Positions 55,892 to 64,000 of a DNA stretch of 64,000 nt are shown in pieces (position 1 is the stretch's first letter; each line of letters opens with the position of its first letter). Position numbers and translations under genes: made by a program. The stretch comes from Lactuca virosa (lineage: Eukaryota > Streptophyta > Magnoliopsida > Asterales > Asteraceae): assembly GCA_928212115.1 (NCBI GenBank), contig CAKMRJ010000001.1, forward strand, positions 180,026,401 through 180,090,400, given 5' to 3'. The notes under the pieces were generated by a model. It did no database searches and had not been told where the DNA came from. It worked only from the letters and a program-made list of their open reading frames with translations.

Positions 55892-58800
55892 TGTGACAAC
55901 CGTCAAAATTCGAGTCGGTTTTAGATTTGACTAAACTTAGTTGCACATATAGGCACTACACATACTAGACTTAGTAACTAGAAGCTAAGTTATAACCTAC
56001 TAGAAACTTGGAAACAATTAGAATCAATGGATAGTGTGCATAGATTTCACATTGATATGTGAATTCTATAAACTACTTAACTGTAGGAGACTATCCATAT
56101 TCGGGTCATTCTTTGACTCGAACCCATTTCATGAATCATATTCACCCATCATGCACTTGACCTAGAAGTAGAAATTAGGTCAAAGTCTCATAGAAACTTA
56201 AGTCAAAGTTGAAGAGTAGGACTAGTATACTTGATTCCTCAATTTCGTTTGAATCTCGGAATCACTACATAGAATGCCAATAAAACCGCTAAAAATAATT
56301 TTACAAACAATATTTCTAATTTGAATAAGAGTTAGAAACTCTTAAAATAGTTGAAGTCTCAAAATTCAAGTAATTTTGATATCCAAAGATTTACAAAGTC
56401 TCAAAAACCCTAAATGCCCTAAAAACTCACATTTATAAACTTTGACCTTAAAAATCTATAAAAATAATCATGAACCTTATAATATCATCTTATAACAATT
56501 AAAATTATGAAAATGCATTCAAGGAAAATAAAAATTTAAGTCATTAACATTCATCCTTAATTTATAAGTCAAAAATCAAGGTTTCATGAATAAAAAACTG
56601 ATTTTAGTGCACATTTTATATAAAATTTAGATATTATATAAAATAACTTAAATTTTATAAAACAAAATGAATGAGAAAGGGTTATTATACTCAAAATTTC
56701 GGACCCCTCTCTCCCCATATCTCTCTCTCACACTCTCATTCTCCAACACACACATCTCTCTTCTTTCTCTCTCTAGAAAACTCTCTCTACCTTCTCTCTA
56801 CTTTTTCTCTCCAAACACCACTCCATTTCTCTCTTCCTACCTCTAAAGAACCAAGAAATATTCCAGAGAAAAACAAACCCAAAACACTCCTCAAAACTCA
56901 AAATCTTCATCATCTTGTGGTATTCTTGAAGGTAAAATCGATTTCTACTTCACTTTCCTTCAAGTTTTGCTCTTTTCTACACTTTCTCCTTCTTCATCTT
57001 CTTCAAAACTTGTTTTCTTTTTGTTAAAATGGTTTTTAGAACATGATGATGTGTTTTAACACCATGCATGTATGATAAACCAGGTTGCATGTTCATGATC
57101 TTAGTGCAAAAAATCGATTTTAAGGATTAAAACATCAAACTCAAGTTAAGAGTTTTTGAGAAACAAAAATTTTCTTCATAAATGCATGTATACATTTTGA
57201 TAAGTTTTAATCTTTTGATCTCTGGAAACATGACCAAAATATGAGGTTATCATGATATATTTTAACAATACTTCAAAAGGTTTACTCAAGGAATGATTGA
57301 AACCCACTTTCTAACCAATCATCATGCATGCAATCTGCCAGATTTTCTTTACATGACTTTAAACTGTCATATCTCACTCATTTCTTAGCCAAAGTTCGTG
57401 ACTCTTTTTCTCAAATATAAATATTTGAGTTAGCTTTCAAACCCATCTGACCTCACTGAAAAATTCCAAAATTTCGATTTTTTACCAATTTTTACAAACT
57501 GTTGCTCAAACAACACTTTCCTTATGAACATTTGTTTTGTGTTGCATGTTCAAAGGACTTATTCATCACTAAAAATCATTCAAAATTTATTTTGAACTCT
57601 TAATATCATGTGTTAATAGGTACAAAAAGATCTTGATTCAAAAGTCTTTGTAACATGTTGCAAAAATTGTTCAAAGTAACATCACTATAATCTTTACAAA
57701 ATCACAAGAACCAAGTTTTCTCTATAATTTATTGAGCCTTAGGCATGGTGTTCAACATCAAAAATAAGAACACAAATTGTCGTTGTTATCAAAATTGTAT
57801 GAAGATGCATTCTGGAAATTTTCAGCTCAATATATATTTCTTTATTTTTATATAAAAATAAAGAAAATAAAGTGTTAAATCATATAAAATACTTAAGCTA
57901 GTAAATAAATTATGGAAAAATTTTTGGATGATCCTTTAAGTTAATAAACCATCCCCATTAGTTTCATCCATTTTATTACCGTTTAATATGGTTTTGAATT
58001 TTCCTTTTGTTTAGCTCTAATAAATCATAAAAACCACATTAGGGAATATAAAAATGGTATCTGATAATTTTCGCAGCTTATACTCTCTATGGAACACTTA
58101 GAAAAATATTTTCAGAGAATTTTCATAGTGTATTCCTATTTTTCTCTGATTTTTGTATTTATAATGGACTAAAAACAGGAAAAATAGTTTTACTCATCCA
58201 AACATTATGAAAATTTACCAGAACACCTTTTAGTACATTAGGATGCTACATAAAAATTTCATGATGATTTTCTCTTCTGTATACTATTTTTTCTTCTATT
58301 TTCCCAAGATTAAATACACTTAAACCCAATTTTTATTAGAATACATACACAAAAAATCATAAAATTGGGATATAAAATAAAACAGTTTAGAAATTCATTT
58401 TTATATTTTTCCTAGCTTAATAATGACCTAATAACAACGTTACAAAAATTTGGACAAATTTTGACAACTATTTTCTATTTATTTTAATTTTTATTAGAAT
58501 AAATGCTCAAAAATCATAAAAATTGGGTTAAATTGTCTGGAAATCTATTTTGATATTTTTCCCAGGTTAAGTACGTGTAATGAATTTATAAAAAGTTTGG
58601 GGCATTTTCTTAACCGATTTCTATTTTTCATGAATTTTTATATATTTAGAGAATTAAATATATGAAAAATGGTTATGCATATCCATAATCCATGAAAATT
58701 TATCTAGAAGTCTTTTAACATATTTAGAACCAAAATCTGAAGTTTGGTAATTTTTATTAATTGTTTAGTATTTTTCATGATTTTATGGTTATTCAAGAAA

Positions 58801-60248
58801 ACTAAATGGTTGAAAAATAGTTAGACAAATAAAAAATTCAAGAAAATTTATCTTGAGGTCTTTGACTTCAATTTTAAACTGAAATGCAAAAGTTTGAGAA
58901 CTTTTAGAACTAAATTGATTTAGTTTTGAATATTTAATCATTGGAACACCTCTAAAATGTTAAATATTAACATTTCAATAATGGAAATTTTCCACTTAAA
59001 TTGTTATATAACAATTGATTCTTTGAAACCTTAATTTCCACAGAAAAATGTTTGTAACTCAATATTAAATTTTGACACCTTATTGGCATAATTCTATTGT
59101 AGTAGTAAGTATACTAGTGTTAGATTTCGCTTAGAGACTCACTAGCGAATACCATTATTGTAGGAATCGGTAGTGGTACACGTGGAACGTAGTTCAAGGC
59201 ACCATTGCATCATATAAATGCATTGTGAGTATTCACGCACTCCCTATTTTCAGTTTTTATGTTTGTGGGGTGGAAAAGCATGTCCCGAAAAACTATTATT
59301 GAATGTTGTATTTAAATTGATTTGTATCAAAACATGATTGCTATTTTTTTACTATATCTCTCCTATGTATGTCTCTATGCAACACGGAACATGAGAACTT
59401 ATCGTACTAAGGCCCTTCCCTTATCTCGAACCATTAACTCTTGAGCCAATGGTTCATTATGGATAGCTGCTATTAGGAATTGACAACTCCTCACTCGCCT
59501 ATTGCTGGAGTGCATGATACCATATTCATCTATGGAACGATAAGCCAGATCTTGATAGGGCTTCAGTCATAGGTTGGGGGGACTCATGTTTGCTCATACA
59601 CATACAAACTCGTTACTTATCAATAAACTTGTTTATTAATTATAGCAATGAACTTTGTTTCTCATTACAACAACGAACTGTTATTACTGAAAACTTATAT
59701 ACATGTTTTAGCAATGAAATTGTTTGCTCCTTGTAGCAACGAAATTGATTGCTCATTTTAGCAATGAAACTTGTTTACTCGTTTGAGTAACGAACTTTAT
59801 CTTCCATGAGAATATGAATGTTGCATCTTATTTGGGCAACATACCTTATCTCTCATGATGACAAAGAACTTTGTTTTTACAAACTTATTACTCATCTTAA
59901 CAATATACTTTTATTATTGGAAACTTTTATCAAAACTTTGATTTCAATTCATGGAAACCAGTATTTATTTTGTTTATCTGTGAGTACTCACCAACTTTTT
60001 TATAGTTGACGCTCGTTTACATGCTTTTTCAGGAATCATCGAGTAAGTGGCACTTAGGGACACTTCACTTTTAGGAGCATTCGCATGTGTTGTATTTCAA
60101 TTTACATTGTAATTTCTTTTAAAAGTTGTTCAAACCCATTGTGATTTGTAATGATTTTTAATACTATGGTTGGTGTTGTCTTTTAACTTTTGCGATGAAA
60201 CCCTTTGTACTGCCACGCCCTGTGTTTCCGCTTTAGCGGGGTGTGACA
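55892..60248. mobile_element. 4.36-kb solo LTR
   Basis: TGTGACAACC to GGGTGTGACA, flanked by the perfect 5-bp duplication TCCAC (55887-55891 and 60249-60253), inside F's pol. No primer site, polypurine tract, gag or pol is visible inside, so it is best read as a solo LTR left by LTR-LTR recombination. It has a CT-rich stretch at 56700-56900 that makes a false ORF, and a very AT-rich centre. Near the end are tandem repeats (59620-59830), ACTCACCAAC (about 59987) and TTTTTCAG (60032). Its orientation is probably plus, from these end features and the start resembling B's LTR. A non-autonomous element is the alternative. Confidence 0.75.
59620..59830 (+). repeat. Degenerate tandem repeat in solo LTR
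   Basis: Units of about 35 bp with GCAATGAA...TTGCTC. AGCAA/TTGCT stems occur at about 59710-59755, and TTACTC/GAGTAA near 59778. It lies where other families carry hairpin arrays. Confidence 0.55.
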
Positions 60249-61380
60249 TCCACAAAGTTTAGATTCTCGTTGATTTCAATCTCATCGAGAGGGATAGTAA
60301 GAGTCTCGTCGGATAAGCACTTCTTCAGGTTCGAGACGTGGAAGACGGGATGAATGTTACTAAGCTCTTGAGGTAATCGGAGTTTGTAGGCTATAGGACC
60401 GATCCTGGGAAGGATCTCGAATGGTCCTATGTACCTTGAGTTTAGCTTTCCAAGCATTCCGAAGTGTATCATGCCTTTCCAGGGTGAGACTTTTAGCAGG
60501 ACACGGTCTCCAACCTGGAATTCCAAGGGTTTTCGTCGTTTATTGGCGTAGCTCTTTTGTCTATCTCGAGAGGCCTTAAGTCGTTCTCGGATTTGTACGA
60601 TCTTTTCTGTGGTTTCACGGATGATTTCTGGACCAGTGAGAGTGCTATCTGGGACTTGCCCCTTGGCTAGCTGCGTGTCGCCCACCTCAGCCCAGCACAG
60701 AGGGAATCTGCACTTGCGGCCATAGAGAGCTTCGAAAGGTGCAGCCTTGATGCTGGTATGGTAACTGTTGTTGTAGGAAAATTCAACTAGAGGAAGATGA
60801 GTGTCCCATGACGCGCAGAAATCGATGACGCAGGCTCTCAAGATATCTTCCAATGTCTGAATTATTCTCTCACTCTGTCTATCAGTCTGAGGGTTGTAAG
60901 CTGTGCTCATATCCAACTTAGTTCCAAGAGCCTTCTGTAGTGACTGCCAGAACCTCGAAGTGAACTTGCTATCTCGATCGGAGATAATGGACACAAGCAC
61001 ACCACGCAGTCGAACTATCTCTCGGATGTAGATTCTCGTGAGCCTCTCGATTTTGAAGTTTTCCTTGATTGGTAGGAAGTGAGCTTATTTAGTTAGGCGG
61101 TCAACTACTACCCAGATGGCGTCGTGCCCACTCGGAGACTTGGGTAATTTGGTGATGCATAGTGATCCTCTCCCACTTCCATTCGGGTATTTCTGGTTGT
61201 TGGAGTAGACCCGAGGGTTTCTGATATTCGATTTGCACCTTGGCGCAAGTCAGACACTTGCCCACAAACGTAGCAATCTCTGCTTTCATGTTTGGCCACC
61301 AATACAGTTTCTTAAGATCGAGGTACATCTTGTCCGATCCTGGGTGAACGGAGTATCTGGTCTTGTGAGCTTCATTCATT
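60249..61380 (-). pseudogene. pol: Element F integrase, broken
   Basis: The HHCC zinc finger is intact on the minus strand (HKTRYSVHPG, CLTC). The core has SDRDSKFTSRFW and RQSERIIQTLEDI, then SYNNSYHTSI, YGRKC and GPFEILPRIG. The frame breaks after WERITM (about 61165) and a stop precedes AHF near 61085. The C-terminus is cut at 60249 by the solo LTR. Confidence 0.85.
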
Positions 61381-61928
61381 ACAACCTCTCTGTAACCACC
61401 GAACTTTGGGTCCAGATCCGGTTCATGAAATAATAGACTCCGTCACCCATGACCTCTAGGTTCTTTTCCATTCCTCTTAAGGCTTCACCCGACATGTTCT
61501 CTGGTCTCAAGGCTTCCAGCTGAGCCTCCTTGATTTGTGCAGATAAATGGGAATGGATAGTCATGGTCAGTGCCTTCACTCTACGACCTGTGTACTTCTT
61601 CCGGCTGAGGGCATCTGCCACCACATTGGCCTTGCCGGGATGGTAGCGGATTTCGCACTCGTAATCGCTGAGTAGCTCAACCCATCGCCGTTGTCTCATG
61701 TTCAACTCCTTCTGGTCGAAGATATGCTGCAGACTTTTATGGTCAGTGAAGATGGTGCACTTGGTTCCGTAAAGATAATGTCTCCATATCTTTAATGCGA
61801 AGACCACTGCTCCTAATTCCAGGTCGTGAGTTGTGTAGTTGACTTCGTGTGATTTCAGCTGTCTTGAGGCATAAGCAATGACTTTTACCCGTTACATGAG
61901 CACACAACCTAGGCCCTGATTGGATGCA
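61379..61928 (-). pseudogene. pol: Element F RNase H, frameshifted
   Basis: FALKIWRHYLYG, FTDHKSLQHIFDQ, MRQRRWVELL and VADALSRKKY are typical Ty3 RNase H and connection motifs on the minus strand. The RT-RNase H junction near 61930 and the end near 61379 are frameshifted. Confidence 0.8.
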
Positions 61929-63227
61929 TCACAGTAGACAACGAAGTCCTCCGTCCCTTTCAGGCAGGGACAAGATAGGTGCGCTGCATAGGGCCTGCTT
62001 CAACGTTTGGAACGCAGTGTCTTGCTTCTCACTCCAACAAAAGGGTACGCCTTTCTGAGTCAGAGTGGTTAAGGGTTTGGCAATTCTGGAGAAATTCTGG
62101 ATAAATCTGCGATAGTAGCCAGCGAGACCCAAGAATTTACGGATTTCTGTGGGCGTCTTTGGTGCTGACCAGTTCTTTATCGCATTGATTTTGGAGGGGT
62201 CCACGTGTATGCCTTCCTCACTTACCACGTGTCCTAGGAAGGTTACTTTTCGAATCCAGAATTCACACTTGGAGAATTTCGCATATAGCTTCTCCGCCCT
62301 TAATGTTTCCAGCACCTGTCTCAAGTGCTGTTTATGATCGTCTTCACTCCGAGAATAGACAAGTATATTGTCGATGAACACGATCACAAACTTATCTAGG
62401 AAAGGGCGGCACACTCGATTTATCAGATCCATGAATACTGCCGGCGCGTTGGTTAGACCAAAGGGCATTACTAGAAATTCGTAGTGTCCATAGCTAGTTC
62501 GGAATGCCGTTTTGGGAATATCATCCTCGTGAACTCGCAACTGATGGTACCCTGATCTTAGGTCTATTTTAGAGAAGTAGATGGCTCCTTGAAGTTGATC
62601 AAAGAGGCCGTCGATTCGAGGAAGGGGGTAACGGTTTTTGACTGTGAGCTTGTTCAGCTCCCGATAATCGATACACATCCGAAAGGATCCATCCGTCTTT
62701 TTCACGAACAAGATCGGGGCTCCCCAGGGTGAGGAACTCGGTCTAATGAATCCTTTGCTGAGCAGCTCATTGAGCTGACTAGATAGCTCCTGCATTTCTG
62801 CTGGTGCTAGGCGATATGGAGATTTAGCTACGAGAGTAGCTCCGGGGACTAAGTCGATACGAAACTCAACTTGGCGTTCGGGAGGGATTCCCGAGAGATC
62901 TTCGGGAAAAACATCGGGAAAGTTGCAGACTTCGGGGATGCTCTCGAGGTCTTTAACTTCCTGCTTCTCGTTGATGACGTGGGCTAGGAATGCATAACAC
63001 TCCTTTCGCAGGAGTTTCTAGGCTTTGATGCACGAAATGATGTGAAGGTTTGTGCTAAGTTTATCGCCATAAATTACGAGAGTTTCATCAGAGGAGAGGT
63101 TGAGACGGATAGCTTTTTCGAAACAAAGGATATCAGCACGATTGGGGCTCAACCAATCCATGCCGATGATGACATCAAAGCTTTTTATAGAGAATGGCTT
63201 AAGATCGATGGGAAATGAATGGTTGTT
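61929..63227 (-). pseudogene. pol: Element F reverse transcriptase with altered active site
   Basis: On the minus strand: protease tail DVIIGMDWLSPN (about 63170), an in-frame stop near 63019 (one change from Gln), PEDLSGIPPERQVEF, KGFIRPSSSPWGAPILFVKK, KIDLRSGYHQ and FGLTNAPAVFMDLIN. The catalytic box reads FIDN instead of FIDD (about 62364-62375), a single G-to-A change that removes one of the two metal-binding Asp residues, so RT should be inactive even if the frame were open. Confidence 0.9.
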
Positions 63228-64000
63228 TCAGGAGTAAGGATACAACCCACGAATAAGTTCATTAGTGCTCTCTTTCTCCACGTTAGGCATTTCGACGGTA
63301 AACGTTTCGGTTAATGGTTGGGAGTTATGTTTAAGAAAATGCTTGAATGCATGACTAACAAAACTTCTTTTAGCACCAGAATCGAAAAGAATGCATGCAT
63401 AAGAGTTATCGAGGAGAACGTACCCGTCAACAACGGTAGGATTAGCCACGGATTCCTCTTGCCCCATAGTTAGTACTCTCCCGGTGTTGCCAGGTGTTGC
63501 TGCTTTGGGGCAGTTCCACTTGTAATGCTCGACTTCCCCAGAGCCGTAACAGGCTTGAACAACACCTGCTCCAGAGGCCTGATCGGTTGGTTGGACTGGG
63601 TTTTTGCAGCCTCGAGCCAGGTGGCCCTTTTTACCACAATTGTTGCAGAGCATCTCACGACATGGACCAGAGATGCGAAGGTGATGATAACTGCACTTAT
63701 TGCACCAAGGGAGGGTACCAGTATACCTACTGGTAGGTGCATGAGTTGCAGGAGCAGCGACAGGGTAGTAGCAGCGTGGACTGCCACCGTTTGTTGTCTC
63801 TTTGAGGGCTCTTGCGAAGATTGACCCTTTTTCTGCTTCCAGAATTTTCTCTTCTCACCACTCCCTTTAGCCGCTTCAGGAGTGGCGGTCACTTCATCGA
63901 GATCGACTCCATGATCGATCAGAGTCTGTGCCAGGCACTTAGCGCTGTCGAAGGTGCTTGGCCTAGCAGCCAAGACATTTTCCTTTGGTCGGCTGGGTCA
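63228..64000 (-). pseudogene. gag: Element F gag C-terminus and protease start
   Basis: Minus-strand Gag with STFDSAKCLAQTLIDHG (compare B: SFKSAKRLEQTLVDHG), a frameshift between the QQTVAVHAA stretch and the zinc knuckle CNNCGKKGHLARGC, then protease LFDSGAKRSFVS. No intron-like insert separates Gag and protease here, unlike element C. The 5' part and 5' LTR are beyond the right edge. Confidence 0.8.

Noticed and set aside
56671..57027. 118-residue open frame
   Set aside because: Low-complexity CT-rich DNA inside the solo LTR; no recognisable domain.

Overview
The window looks like plant intergenic DNA made almost entirely of nested and tandemly rearranged LTR retrotransposons. I see no convincing host gene, tRNA, rRNA or CRISPR array. 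All coding relics are Gag or Pol. The AT-rich background, plant-style Ty3 and Copia polyproteins, and initiator-Met-type primer sites point to a large-genome flowering plant. The abundant word ACTCGACGAGT reminds me of lettuce-type Asteraceae repeats, but that is memory-based inference only.

Layout, left half. 1-1550 is a minus-strand LTR-like fragment. 1551-5594 is the 3' end of Ty3 element A with its LTR (3831-5594). 5594-12441 is a complete large non-autonomous element (LARD type): two LTRs of about 2.66 kb around 1.5 kb without gag or pol. 12442-13799 and 27003-27427 are the two halves of an older AT-rich host segment. Between them lies 13800-27002, a tandem array of deleted Ty3 units ending in one complete LTR. 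The whole array sits inside a single 5-bp target-site duplication (GCCCC).

Right half. Element B (5' LTR 27428-30008, broken gag to 31781) is interrupted by minus-strand Copia-like element D. D's LTR (31782-32019 plus 49102-49629) holds full-length Ty3 element C (32020-49096, duplication CTCAA). C itself contains a scrambled fragment (34428-34733) and Copia-like element E (34734-42329). D's interior (49630-53437) is cut by minus-strand Ty3 element F (LTR 53438-55673; pol and gag to the right edge). F's pol is split by a 4.36-kb solo LTR (55892-60248, duplication TCCAC). Gag-Pol of C, B and F is broken by stops, frameshifts or an active-site change, so the elements look defective, although several LTR pairs look young.

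Most interesting structure. Unrelated LTR families share one plan. Copies of a family-specific palindromic word lie around a TATA box. A conserved hairpin follows in the leader of three families. Then comes a consensus 5' splice site, a tandem array of short hairpins whose stems vary with compensatory or wobble changes, a shared ACTCACTAAGC-type module, and a TTTCAG 3' splice site before the LTR end. This reads as an LTR-embedded leader intron packed with tandem RNA hairpins. Two further candidates stand out. Copia-like D/E carry repeated hairpins with a conserved 15-nt apical loop and covarying stems. C carries a 69-nt intron-like insert at its Gag-protease junction with an in-frame stop. All of this was read by eye and needs folding, covariation and RNA-seq tests.
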